From NCBI GenBank assembly GCA_022837505.1, contig JALHFZ010000001.1, positions 1-64,000 of the forward strand: a stretch of 64,000 nucleotides of DNA, read 5' to 3'. A program made the position numbers and the translations under genes. Positions 35,067 through 44,034 of this stretch are shown here, piece after piece. Under the pieces are notes generated by a model. It was not told the DNA's origin. It worked only from the letters and a program-made list of their open reading frames with translations, and ran no database searches. The number at the start of each line of letters is the position of its first letter. Positions within the stretch are counted from its first letter, which is position 1. Source of the stretch: Synergistaceae bacterium (GTDB lineage: Bacteria; Synergistota; Synergistia; Synergistales; Aminobacteriaceae).

Positions 35067-36290
35067 TCAGTCCTGAATTTTTATTCCCGCGGGGGCCCTG
35101 TTCTTTCTGAAAACAACCCGGGGGCGTCCCCTCCCCTCTCTCTCCAGGGGGGTGAAGGGGAGCCTGCCGTAGTCGTCCCCGGCCTTTCGTATATGAATTG
35201 AAGTCTCTTTTTTAAGGTCGAGGATCTCGGGAAGGCGCTCGCGATTTTTTCTGAGCCCCTCCATCAGCAGAACCCTGGGGCGGAGGAGGTCCCGCTCCCT
35301 GGTCTCGAGGACGACCCCCGATCTGCCGTCGGAGAGTTCCACCACCGACCCCGGGGGGTAAAGACCGATGGATGCCAGCAGGGCGCGGACGACGGCCCGG
35401 TCGAATCTCCCCTCCGTGCGGCTGATGAGGGAGGATATGGCCTGATCGCTCCGGGTACGCTCTCCCTCGGGGGATGCCGCAAGGATGGAATCGAATAGAT
35501 TCGCCACGGAGACAATGCGGGCGGCAAGGGGTATTTTGTTTCCCGAGAGGCCGTCGGGATAGCCCGTTCCGTTCCAGGCCTCATGATGGGACCGCACAGA
35601 GGAGAGAATATGCCTGTCGGCAATCCCCGAATCCCTCAGCAGGGTCTCGCCGAGAAGGGGGTGTATGAGCTGAATTCGCTCGCTTCCCCCATCGGACTCT
35701 CCGGGAGAACCGAGGAAGGCCTTTCCCATATCGTGGAAGAGTCCCCCTATGGTCAGCTCTTCGGTAAAGCCCCGCCACAGGGGAAAAAGCCTGTCGGAGA
35801 TATACCCGCTGAGCAAGGAGACATTCAGCCCGTGAAGGGCCTCCCTCTCTCCGGCGGAAGGCTTCTCTGCGAGGGAGAGGGTGATTTGGGATCCCTTTCG
35901 TATCTCCCCCGGAAGGTTCTGCGCCACGGAAAGAAGGGAGCGGATCCCCCTCTCCCTGGCCTCCCTTTTACGGATGCCGTCGTATACGGCGTCCATCTGG
36001 TAGACCGTCACCTGGGCGAGGAGGGGGTCGAGGGTTGATACGGGGGGCACAACCCGGTGAAGAAGGGTTCGGAACTCTGAAGGAGTGATAGGCTCGTGCT
36101 TTTTTACGGGGATCTCGAGAATGCCGTGCTTCCGGAGAAGCCCGACCATATCGGGCCGGGCGGTCCTGAGGGCCGCGAGATCAAGCCCGGCGGGAAGGAG
36201 AAGGACCGAGGAGGGGGAGAGGATGTCCCTAGCAAGGACCCCTTTCTCCTGGTCTATGCGGTCAAGGGAAACAGATTCTACGGATTTCAC
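35067..36290 (-). CDS. HD-GYP domain phosphodiesterase/regulator
   Basis: 407 residues from GTG 36290. The first ~130 residues are a variable sensor-like region. The HD-GYP domain shows GGLFHDMGK, HPLLGE, SSVRSHHEAWNGTGYPDGLSG and ARIVSVANLFDSI, that is the HD pair, the HH pair and the GYP motif, so c-di-GMP hydrolysis is plausible. The C-terminal ~110 residues have no recognised domain. It is transcribed away from the hisC-like gene and towards the tRNA operon. Confidence 0.88.
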   Translation of the reverse strand: MKSVESVSLDRIDQEKGVLARDILSPSSVLLLPAGLDLAALRTARPDMVGLLRKHGILEIPVKKHEPITPSEFRTLLHRVVPPVSTLDPLLAQVTVYQMDAVYDGIRKREARERGIRSLLSVAQNLPGEIRKGSQITLSLAEKPSAGEREALHGLNVSLLSGYISDRLFPLWRGFTEELTIGGLFHDMGKAFLGSPGESDGGSERIQLIHPLLGETLLRDSGIADRHILSSVRSHHEAWNGTGYPDGLSGNKIPLAARIVSVANLFDSILAASPEGERTRSDQAISSLISRTEGRFDRAVVRALLASIGLYPPGSVVELSDGRSGVVLETRERDLLRPRVLLMEGLRKNRERLPEILDLKKETSIHIRKAGDDYGRLPFTPLEREGRGRPRVVFRKNRAPAGIKIQD

Positions 36291-36371
36291 TCAGCACCCC
36301 CCCTTGAAAAAACCATTCTGAAAGAAGATTTTTCCTCTTCCGGAGCGAGCCCGCAAGGGAACCCGCGCGCG

Positions 36372-36400
36372 TTGACACCCTTACGGCACCATGATAAACT
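36372..36400 (+). promoter_or_regulatory. Promoter of the aminotransferase gene
   Basis: TTGACA (36372-36377), 17 bases, TAAACT (36395-36400). This gives a leader of about 70 bases before the ATG at 36477. Confidence 0.6.
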
Positions 36401-36476
36401 ACGAAAGAATTTATGTCCAATCTGATGCGGTAAAGCATCGCAGTCCTTCCGGAAAGGGGAGATCACCATAGTTCTG

Positions 36477-37493
36477 ATGCTTGATAAAAATGAAAGCCCC
36501 TTCGATCTTCCCGGAAAAATAAAGGCCGAAATTCTTGAAAAGATCGCCTCTACCCCCTTCAACCGCTACCCCGATCACGCTTATGGGGAATTGAAGGGGA
36601 AACTCGGTGCCCTCTGGGGGGTTCCCCCCTCTTCCGTAGTCCTCGGCAACGGAGGGGACGAAATTCTCTGGATGGTCTTCTCGGCCTTCCTTCGCCCGGG
36701 GGATGCCGTTCTCGCCTTCACTCCCACTTTTTCAGAGTATTACAGGCTTACAGAGCTCTTCGGAGGGAGGTTTCTCTCCGTTCCTACGGATCTTTCCGGG
36801 GATGTCCCCGCCTTCGATTACGATCTTTTTCTGAAGAAAATGAGGGAGGAGTCCCCTGCCCTCGTTCTTCTCGATACCCCGAACAACCCCACAGGGACCA
36901 CCCTGCCCGATTCCTTTATCGGCGAGGTCCTCTCCGAAGGTAAGTCAAAGGTGATAATCGACGAGGCCTACGGAGAATTTGCCCGGTCCACCTGGCTCGC
37001 CTCTGCTGCAGGGAAGGAAATCCCCTCCGGCGCTCTCGTCCTGAAGACCCTTTCGAAGGCATGGGGTTCAGCGGGCATCCGCCTCGGCTATGCCCTCTGC
37101 GGCTCGTCCCTCCGAAAAGGCCTGGAAGGGGCGAAGGGGCCCTTCAATGTCAACGTTCTCACCCAGGCAGCGGCGGGAGTCCTGCTGGACCATCCGGAAA
37201 GAGCCCGTGAGACCGTCTCCCTTCTCAGAAGGGTTCGGGATAAGTTTTTCGCCTCCGTCCGCAATCTGCCCGGATGGAAAGTCTTTCCCGGCGAGGCGAA
37301 TTTTCTCCTTCTCAGGGCGCCTTTCTCCCAGGAGGAGATACTGAGAAAGTCGGAGGGCAATTTCGCCTTCCGATTCCCGCTCATTGAATCCTGCGGAGGA
37401 GAAAATTTTTCATGGATCCGCATCACCATCGGCACAGAAGAAAACATGGAGGATGTTCTTCGTTTCTTTCAAAGCCTGGCTGAACATCCATAA
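36477..37493 (+). CDS. hisC: PLP-dependent aminotransferase, histidinol-phosphate aminotransferase type
   Basis: 338 residues of fold-type I. It has LDKNESPFDLP at the start, GNGGDEILWMVFSAF, LDTPNNPTGT, VIIDEAYGEFA and the PLP lysine in KTLSKAWGSAGIRLGYA. The family mostly transaminates histidinol phosphate, but other substrates (aromatic amino acids) occur. No other his gene lies here, so the role is not certain. The spacing from the AAGGGGAG to the ATG is long (~15 bases). It is followed 25 bases later by a TrpR-type regulator. Confidence 0.83.
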   Translation: MLDKNESPFDLPGKIKAEILEKIASTPFNRYPDHAYGELKGKLGALWGVPPSSVVLGNGGDEILWMVFSAFLRPGDAVLAFTPTFSEYYRLTELFGGRFLSVPTDLSGDVPAFDYDLFLKKMREESPALVLLDTPNNPTGTTLPDSFIGEVLSEGKSKVIIDEAYGEFARSTWLASAAGKEIPSGALVLKTLSKAWGSAGIRLGYALCGSSLRKGLEGAKGPFNVNVLTQAAAGVLLDHPERARETVSLLRRVRDKFFASVRNLPGWKVFPGEANFLLLRAPFSQEEILRKSEGNFAFRFPLIESCGGENFSWIRITIGTEENMEDVLRFFQSLAEHP

Positions 37494-37518
37494 TCCCTTT
37501 TGAAGGAGGTCGTACTGT

Positions 37519-37812
37519 ATGGCTGAAAAATGGAAGGACCGCCTGACCGACCAGCTCTGCATTGCCCTGCTCTCCCTGGAGACACCGGAGGAAGCCTACG
37601 CTTTCCTCGAAGACGTGGCCACCATCGGGGAGATCAAGGCCCTGGCCCAGAGGCTCGAGGTCTCCCGCCTACTCAGCGAGGGGTACACCTATCCGCAGAT
37701 CGCCCAGCAGACCGGCGCCAGCACTGCCACGATCAGCAGGGTGAAGAAATTTCTCGAATACGGGGCGGACGGATATAAACTTGTCCTCGAAAGGCTCAAG
37801 AAGGAAGAATAA
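37519..37812 (+). CDS. TrpR/YerC/YecD-type DNA-binding protein
   Basis: 97 residues, all-helical, with the helix-turn-helix EGYTYPQIAQQTGASTATISRVKKFL in the C-terminal half. This is the YerC/YecD branch of the TrpR family, often found near trp or his genes in Firmicutes. It lies behind the hisC-like gene with its own GGAGG, so it may regulate aromatic or histidine metabolism (inference). A strong hairpin follows. Confidence 0.85.
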   Translation: MAEKWKDRLTDQLCIALLSLETPEEAYAFLEDVATIGEIKALAQRLEVSRLLSEGYTYPQIAQQTGASTATISRVKKFLEYGADGYKLVLERLKKEE

Positions 37813-37829
37813 GGAAGAAGCCAAAATTT

Positions 37830-38555
37830 TCATTCTTTTGAAAGGGGGAGGCCTTCGCCGGTCTCCCCCTTTCGCCTGTCATAGGGACAGAGGGGGGAAA
37901 GGGCGCAGCGGCCGCATTCCGGCTTCCGGGCCTTGCAGATCCCCCTTCCGTGAAGGATGATATTGACATGCCCTCCTAGAAATCGCGCCGGAGGCACCCA
38001 GCTCTCCATCAGGGGGATCATGAGGTCCGGAGGGGTGGTCTCCCCCACCCATTCCATACGCCTGCAGAAGCGGGCGATATGGGTATCCACTGGAAAGGCC
38101 GGACGCCCGAGGTCAAAGAGCAGGACACAGGCGGCGGTCTTGGGACCGATCCCCGGAAGGGAGAGAAGGTAGTTCCGGATCTCATCGGTGCTCCATTCCC
38201 TCACCCCCCGGAGGGAGTATTCTCCGAAATCCCTCTGAAGGACTGCCAGAATTTCGGCCATCCGGGCAGATTTCGTCGGAGCGAGCCCGGCGGGACGGAT
38301 CACCCCGGCTATCTCCTCCACCGGGGCGCGTGCCGCCGAGTTCCACGAGGGGAAGCGGGCCTTCAGAGCAGCGAAGGCCTTGTCCCTGTTCAGATCGTTC
38401 GTGTTCTGGGAGAGAAGGGTGAGGATCAGGCCGTCAAGGGGCTCTTCATGGGCGAGATCCGGCGGATTTTTCTCGCACTCCCACATCTCCTCGAGGAGAT
38501 CGAAAACCCTGTCGATATTCTCCGGCCGCTTTTCACCCCTACTCTTCGTCGTCAT
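37830..38555 (-). CDS. nth: Endonuclease III-type DNA glycosylase
   Basis: 241 residues. The helix-hairpin-helix is SLPGIGPKTAACVLLF with catalytic Lys, the catalytic Asp lies in PVDTHIARFCRRM, and a C-terminal [4Fe-4S] motif reads CKARKPECGRCALSPLC (CX6CX2CX5C). It excises oxidised pyrimidines. Its start overlaps the end of the Lon-type gene. Its own terminator hairpin lies within the final codons. Confidence 0.9.
   Translation of the reverse strand: MTTKSRGEKRPENIDRVFDLLEEMWECEKNPPDLAHEEPLDGLILTLLSQNTNDLNRDKAFAALKARFPSWNSAARAPVEEIAGVIRPAGLAPTKSARMAEILAVLQRDFGEYSLRGVREWSTDEIRNYLLSLPGIGPKTAACVLLFDLGRPAFPVDTHIARFCRRMEWVGETTPPDLMIPLMESWVPPARFLGGHVNIILHGRGICKARKPECGRCALSPLCPYDRRKGETGEGLPLSKE
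37838..37875. terminator. Bidirectional terminator inside the nth 3' end
   Basis: AAAGGGGGAG (37841-37850) pairs perfectly with CTCCCCCTTT (37863-37872). It lies between convergent genes and overlaps the last codons of nth. Minus-strand transcripts meet CAAAAGAATGAAAATTTT after it; plus-strand ones meet TTTCG. Confidence 0.7.
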
Positions 38556-41037
38556 CGTTTTTATATTCTTCTTCCGCCTCGAGCTTGTACTTCTTCTTCA
38601 GCTTCGCCCCCTGCTTCATCCATTTCTTCAGGGTTCCCTTCACCTTCCGGTGGATGGCTGAAGCCTCAATCCCAGTCAGGATCTCGAGACCCTCATCAAT
38701 GGTCGACACGGCCCAGACGGTGAACTTCTTTGCCTCCACGGCATCGAGCACAGCCTGGGAAAGCATGAGATGCTGGACATTCTGGGCGGGGATGAGAACT
38801 CCCTGGCTGCCTGTCAGCCCGTCGTGTTCGCAGTATCCGAAAAACCCCTCGATCTTTTCGTTCACTCCGCCGATGGGCTGAATGTTGCCGAACTGGTCCA
38901 CCGATCCGGTGACGGCGATCTCCTGGGTGAGGGGGACGGAGGAGAGGGCCGAGAGAAGGCAGTAGAGCTCCGTGGAGGACGCACTGTCCCCCTCGATGCC
39001 GCCGTAGCTCTGCTCAAAGGTGATTCGGGCGGAGAGGGAGAGGGGCATGTCCTGGGCGTATTTTCTTCCGAGGTAGCTTGTCAGGATCATCATCCCCTTG
39101 TTGTGGATGGGGCCTGTCATCTTCACTTCCCGCTCGATGTTCACCACCCCGTCCTGCCCCATGAAGACATTGGCCGTTATCCGGGAGGGGTGACCGAAAC
39201 GGTAGTCGAGAAGATCGATCACCGAGAGCCCGTTGATCTGACCCACTGCCTTGCCCGTGGTGTCGATGCGGATGACCCCGTCCTGAAAGGCCCGGGCAAT
39301 CCGCTCCTGAACAAGATCTGAGCGGAAGCGCTTCTCGTCGATGGCTTTGCGGACATATCCGGCGTCCACTATGGCGGCATTCTCCGCCTTTGCCCAGGCG
39401 GAGGACTCGACGATGACCTCCGCTATCTTGTTGAATTCGGTGGAGATCCTGTTCTGATCCTCGGCAACCCTGCTCGCCCAATCGATGAACTCCGCCACTC
39501 CCGAAGCGTCAAAGGGAAGGGCATTTTCCCGCTTCACACAGGTGGCGACGAACTGGGCCATCTTCCTTTCCATCTCGGGGGTACGCTTCATATCCGTATC
39601 AAAATCTGCCTTTATCTTGAACATCTTCTGGAATTCAGCATCGTAGTACTGCAGCAAGGATGAAAGATAGGGAGTACCCACCATGAGGACCTTGAAGTTT
39701 ATGGGGATGGGCTGGGGGCGCAGGGATGAGACGGGCAGCGCGCCATACTGTTCCCCCAGATTTTCGATATTGGCCTCTCCTGTCCTGAGCACCCTTTTCA
39801 GGGCCTCCCAGGACATGAAGTTCATCAGCACCTTTTCGGCGTCAAGGACAAGAAAACCTCCGTTTGCCTTCTGAAAGGCTCCCGGAACTATTTTTCGAAA
39901 ATCCGTATAGAGATACCCCTGGCGGCTTTCGTACTCCACCTTGCCGGAGAGATTGTAATAGGAGGGGTTCGTCTCCCAGATGACCGGCGCCCCCTCATCG
40001 GGGTCGTTGCAGACGAAGACGTTCACTGTAAACCGTGTGAAGTCTATCTCCACCGATTCATCCTTCACTGCGGCAACGAACATTCCGAAGTTTTCGATGA
40101 TGTCCTCCGTGAAGGAATCGATCCAGTCGCAGAGGACCTCCGTGGTGCCGAATTTATCCTTCACGTCCTGAAGATAGGGGGTTATGGCGCTGCGGCAGAT
40201 TTCCGCCTCGAGCTTCACGATTTTTTCCTTCAGGTCTTTTTCGAGATCCCGGATCTGCCTGAGGGTCTCCAGGGTCTTCTGGGAGACCTCCTCGGACTTC
40301 CTCTGCCACTCCTTCTGAAGGTCCTCGGGGAGGGCCTCGAACTCCTCCTGCTGGATCTCCCTCTTCCTGGGCTCCTGCGTCTCCTGTTTCTGCCCGCCCT
40401 TTAGTTCAGCCCTTTCGCCGAGCTTTTCTTCCTCCGGAGCGTCGCCCTTTTCCTCCGGCTCTGCCGGTTTGACCTCCGTGAGGGGGATGTTCACGAACCC
40501 CTGGGGGGTCCTTTTCAGGGCGAAGTCCTTCTCCGCGGCCCAGGCCTTCACTCCCTCCATAAGAAGGTTGACCTCTTCCTGGAACTCCTTAACCAGGGTG
40601 GCCTTGGCGTCCTCGTACTGGCTTTTTTCAAAGGCCTTGCTGATTGTCACCTTGAGTTCTTCCACAAGGTCATCGAAAGCGCTCCCCATTTCCTTTCCTT
40701 TTCCTGCGGGAAGACTGATGGCCAGAGGCTGCCCCGGGTCGTCGAAGTTGTAGACGTATACCCAGTCGTCGGGAGCGGGGCGTTTTTTTGCCGCCGTGCG
40801 GAGACGCTCGAGGGAATAGGTCGTCCGGCCGCTTCCTGGGTTGCCGAGAACGAAGATGTTGTACCCCTTGCTCTCCACCTCGAGGCCGAAGGAAATTGCC
40901 GAGACCGCCCTCTTCTGGCCGATAAATTCCTCAAGGGGCGGGATATCCTCCGTAGTCTCGAACCCCAGGGACCGGGGGTCCGTTTTTTTTCGAAGCTGAT
41001 CAAGCGAAAGCTGCTTTTGTTTTGCTGTCTTTGCCAT
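38539..41037 (-). CDS. Lon-family AAA+ protease (LonB/LonC-like, S16)
   Basis: 832 residues. A Walker A-like loop (LGNPGSGRTTYSLE) is near residue 65. A long, charged coiled-coil insertion follows (~150-290), then Walker B GGFLVLDAEKVL. The C-terminal S16 protease domain has the catalytic Ser in EGDSASSTELYCLLSALS and the Lys in QPIGGVNEKIEGFF. It differs from classical LonA in lacking the N-terminal LAN domain. Likely an ATP-dependent quality-control protease. Starts 65 bases after cobO. Confidence 0.88.
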   Translation of the reverse strand: MAKTAKQKQLSLDQLRKKTDPRSLGFETTEDIPPLEEFIGQKRAVSAISFGLEVESKGYNIFVLGNPGSGRTTYSLERLRTAAKKRPAPDDWVYVYNFDDPGQPLAISLPAGKGKEMGSAFDDLVEELKVTISKAFEKSQYEDAKATLVKEFQEEVNLLMEGVKAWAAEKDFALKRTPQGFVNIPLTEVKPAEPEEKGDAPEEEKLGERAELKGGQKQETQEPRKREIQQEEFEALPEDLQKEWQRKSEEVSQKTLETLRQIRDLEKDLKEKIVKLEAEICRSAITPYLQDVKDKFGTTEVLCDWIDSFTEDIIENFGMFVAAVKDESVEIDFTRFTVNVFVCNDPDEGAPVIWETNPSYYNLSGKVEYESRQGYLYTDFRKIVPGAFQKANGGFLVLDAEKVLMNFMSWEALKRVLRTGEANIENLGEQYGALPVSSLRPQPIPINFKVLMVGTPYLSSLLQYYDAEFQKMFKIKADFDTDMKRTPEMERKMAQFVATCVKRENALPFDASGVAEFIDWASRVAEDQNRISTEFNKIAEVIVESSAWAKAENAAIVDAGYVRKAIDEKRFRSDLVQERIARAFQDGVIRIDTTGKAVGQINGLSVIDLLDYRFGHPSRITANVFMGQDGVVNIEREVKMTGPIHNKGMMILTSYLGRKYAQDMPLSLSARITFEQSYGGIEGDSASSTELYCLLSALSSVPLTQEIAVTGSVDQFGNIQPIGGVNEKIEGFFGYCEHDGLTGSQGVLIPAQNVQHLMLSQAVLDAVEAKKFTVWAVSTIDEGLEILTGIEASAIHRKVKGTLKKWMKQGAKLKKKYKLEAEEEYKNDDDEE

Positions 41038-41102
41038 TGAATGAATTCCCTCCTGAATGGATGATGGAAAACCATGGGTTCTTCAAAGATCCGGACCGGT
41101 CT

Positions 41103-41630
41103 TCAGCAGTCGATTCCCCTTCGCGCGAGGATTCCCCTGGTGTAGGGGTGTCTGACCTCCCGCATATCAGTGACGAGGTCCGCCAGCGCGACCAGCTCCG
41201 GAGGAGGATTTCTGCCGGTCAGAACGATTTCCACATGACGGGGCTTCTCCTGTATAAGCTCGAGAACCTCTTCGGTCCTGACAAGCCCGAAGGAGAGGGC
41301 CACACTGATCTCATCGAGAATGACGAGGTCGTACTCTCCGGAGGAGAGGAATTCCCGGGCGGCCCTGAGCCCCCGCTCCGCCTCCGTATAATCCTCCGGT
41401 GTGACAGCGTCCGGATAGACATAGTCTGGCCGTCCCGTCTGCACGAGATGAACGCCCGGAAGATAGGAGAGCCCCTTGACCTCGCTGTATTCCCACCCCT
41501 TCATGAACTGGATGATGGCTGTTTTTCCGCCGCACCCCGCCATCCGTACGGCAAGTCCAAGGGCACTTGAAGTCTTGCCCTTTCCGTCCCCCATATATAT
41601 ATGGATCAGTCCCTGTTCAAGAAGGGACAT
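41103..41630 (-). CDS. cobO: Cob(I)yrinic acid a,c-diamide adenosyltransferase (CobO/BtuR type)
   Basis: 175 residues with YMGDGKGKTSSALGLAVRMAG (Walker A), IIQFMKGW, LVILDEISVALSFGLV and LTGRNPPPELVALADLVTDM. It adds the adenosyl group to cobalamin or its precursors. No other cobalamin genes are in the window, so it may serve B12 salvage. Its start overlaps the upstream untranslated region of divergent hypF. Confidence 0.9.
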   Translation of the reverse strand: MSLLEQGLIHIYMGDGKGKTSSALGLAVRMAGCGGKTAIIQFMKGWEYSEVKGLSYLPGVHLVQTGRPDYVYPDAVTPEDYTEAERGLRAAREFLSSGEYDLVILDEISVALSFGLVRTEEVLELIQEKPRHVEIVLTGRNPPPELVALADLVTDMREVRHPYTRGILARRGIDC

Positions 41631-41704
41631 GGCCTCACCTCTTTCTCTCCGCTATGCAGAGTATCCGTCATGGATTACAATGCAATCAGAATGGAGGTTT
41701 GTCA

Positions 41705-43984
41705 ATGCTTCTGCACAAAAAAATCCTTGTTTCGGGCATTGTCCAGGGTGTGGGGTTCCGTCCCTTCTGCGCCCGGCTCGCCCGAATGCTTAATCTGTCC
41801 GGCTCGGTCATCAATACCTCGGGAGGAGTTGAGATCGACCTCCGGGGCGGGGAAGAGGATATAAAAGAATACGAGGGGAGGGTCAGAACGGATGCCCCCC
41901 CTGCCTCTGTCATTACGTCGGTCGTGGAGCTTGAGTCCGCCCCCCTTGACTCTGGCTTTTCTGAGGGTTTTTCCATCCTCAAAAGCCGGAGGGAGGAAAA
42001 ACAGCTTGTCCTCATCCCCCCCGATCTGGCCGTCTGCGAAAATTGCCTCAGGGAGATGAGGGATCCGGAAGACCGCCGGCATCGCTACCCCTTCATCAAC
42101 TGCACGGACTGCGGCCCCAGATATACCATCATCCGGGAGCTCCCCTACGATCGTCCGAAGACCACCATGGCCGACTTTTCCATGTGCCCCCTCTGCGAAG
42201 GGGAGTACAGAGATCCGTCCGACCGGAGATTCCACGCCCAGCCCGACGCCTGCTGGAACTGCGGCCCGGCCCTTTGGCTCACCGACCGGACGGGGGGGGA
42301 GATCGCCCGGGGGGACGAGGCTGTGGTCAGATGCTCGGCCCTTCTCGATGAGGGGAAGATCTGTGCGGTGAAGGGAATCGGCGGATTTCACATCGCCTGT
42401 TCGCCCTTTGAAGACGCCGTCCTCTCGGAGCTTCGGAGGAGAAAGGGGCGGAAGGACAAGCCCTTCGCGGTCATGGCCGCCTCCCTCGAGGAGGCGGAAA
42501 AAATCGTCAGGATTTCCGCCGTGGGGAAGCGCCTTCTTCTTTCCCCCCAGCGCCCCATCGTCCTCTGCTGCCCCAGAAAGGACTACTCCCTCTCCCCCCT
42601 TGTGGCTCCCGGGGTGCGCAGCCTGGGGGTCATGCTCCCCTACTCCCCTCTTCACCACCTTCTTCTCGAGGGAAAAGCCGCCCTCGTCATGACAAGCGCG
42701 AATTTTTCCGATGCCCCCATAGTCTCGGACAACCGGGAGGCCCTGTCATCCCTGGGGGAGATCGTTGATTTCTTCCTCTTCTCCGACCGGGAAATCCATA
42801 TGCCCATAGACGATTCCGTCGCCTCCCCCATGGGGTCGACCTACTTTCTTCTACGAAGGGCCAGGGGGTACACCCCCATCCCCATGACCATGAGAAAAAA
42901 GGCGCCGGTCATCCTCGGGGCGGGCTCGGAGATGAAAGCCTCCTTCTGTCTGAGCCAGGACTCCCTCGTCTTTCCGGGACAGTATCTCGGCGACATGAAG
43001 CAGCGAGGTACGGCTGCCTATTACCAGAGGGGGCTGAATCATTTCCTCTCCCTCTACGCTCTGAAACCCGAACACCTTGTCCATGACCTTCACCCCCAGT
43101 TCATCTCCACTGCCATCGCAGAAAAGACCCTCGGTTCCCCGGGGCTGAAAAAGCTCGCCGTCCAGCACCACCACGCCCATCTTGCCGCCTGTCTGCTTGA
43201 AAACGACAGGGAGGGACCGGCCATCGGCCTCATTCTGGACGGTACGGGGTACGGCACGGACGGGACGATCTGGGGGGGAGAAATACTTGTGGGAGATGCC
43301 TCGGAGTACGAGCGGAAGGGGCATTTTCTCCCCTTCCGCCTGCCGGGAGGGGATAAGGCGGTTATGGAGCCCTGGCGTACAGCCCTTTCCCTTCTGGCGA
43401 AAACCTACGGCGATGAAGAGGCCGCACGGAGGGCATCCCGGCTCTGGAAAGACAGAAGAGGGCGGATGGAGCAGGTGCTGCCCCTCCTCCCCTGGTCGCC
43501 CGTCACCACTTCCTGCGGGCGCTTCTTTGACGGAGCTTCGGCCCTGCTGGGCCTGGCGGAGACGATCTCCTATGACGGCCAGGCGGCAATGACCCTTGAG
43601 GGGATCGCCGAGGGAAGCCTTGCCGCCCCCTTTGAAATAGCACAGGAGGACGGAAGGTATATCCTCGACTGGAGGCCCGGGGTGAAATGGCTGATGGATT
43701 CGAAGGAAAGCCTCTCTCCGGCCCTGATCGCCGGCGGAATCCACGGCGGCCTCGCCAGAGCCCTCGTGGAGATATGCCTCCGGCTGCGAAAAGAAACCGG
43801 CCTGAACGAAGCAGTCCTCTCGGGAGGGGTCTGGCAGAATCGGAGGCTTCTGGCCTTTACCCTGAAAGGACTCAGGGCCGAAGGATTCCTTCCCCTTGTC
43901 CACCGCCTTCTGCCCCCCAACGACGAGTGCGTCTCCGTCGGGCAGGTGGCGGCGGGAGCGGCCCGGTGGGGCACCCCCCTGTGA
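41705..43984 (+). CDS. hypF: Carbamoyltransferase HypF
   Basis: About 760 residues from ATG 41705 (GGAGG seven bases upstream). Domains in order: acylphosphatase (KKILVSGIVQGVGFRPFCARLA); two zinc fingers (CENC...INCTDCGP, CPLC...CWNCGP); YrdC-like (KGIGGFHIACSPF...KDKPFAVMA); and Kae1-like carbamoyltransferase (VQHHHAHLAACLLE, LDGTGYGTDGTIWGGE). It makes the carbamoyl donor for the CN ligands of [NiFe]-hydrogenase. No hydrogenase or other hyp gene is near. Confidence 0.93.
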   Translation: MLLHKKILVSGIVQGVGFRPFCARLARMLNLSGSVINTSGGVEIDLRGGEEDIKEYEGRVRTDAPPASVITSVVELESAPLDSGFSEGFSILKSRREEKQLVLIPPDLAVCENCLREMRDPEDRRHRYPFINCTDCGPRYTIIRELPYDRPKTTMADFSMCPLCEGEYRDPSDRRFHAQPDACWNCGPALWLTDRTGGEIARGDEAVVRCSALLDEGKICAVKGIGGFHIACSPFEDAVLSELRRRKGRKDKPFAVMAASLEEAEKIVRISAVGKRLLLSPQRPIVLCCPRKDYSLSPLVAPGVRSLGVMLPYSPLHHLLLEGKAALVMTSANFSDAPIVSDNREALSSLGEIVDFFLFSDREIHMPIDDSVASPMGSTYFLLRRARGYTPIPMTMRKKAPVILGAGSEMKASFCLSQDSLVFPGQYLGDMKQRGTAAYYQRGLNHFLSLYALKPEHLVHDLHPQFISTAIAEKTLGSPGLKKLAVQHHHAHLAACLLENDREGPAIGLILDGTGYGTDGTIWGGEILVGDASEYERKGHFLPFRLPGGDKAVMEPWRTALSLLAKTYGDEEAARRASRLWKDRRGRMEQVLPLLPWSPVTTSCGRFFDGASALLGLAETISYDGQAAMTLEGIAEGSLAAPFEIAQEDGRYILDWRPGVKWLMDSKESLSPALIAGGIHGGLARALVEICLRLRKETGLNEAVLSGGVWQNRRLLAFTLKGLRAEGFLPLVHRLLPPNDECVSVGQVAAGAARWGTPL

Positions 43985-44016
43985 GAAAAAGGGACGGCCC
44001 TCCGGGGCCGTCCCTG
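43985..44016. terminator. Terminator between convergent hypF and glpX
   Basis: GGGACGGCCC and GGGCCGTCCC (43991-44014) form a tight stem. On the minus strand TTTTT follows, so it mainly ends the prfB-to-glpX run. Confidence 0.82.
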
Positions 44017-44034
44017 TATTGCCCTCTTCCCCGG

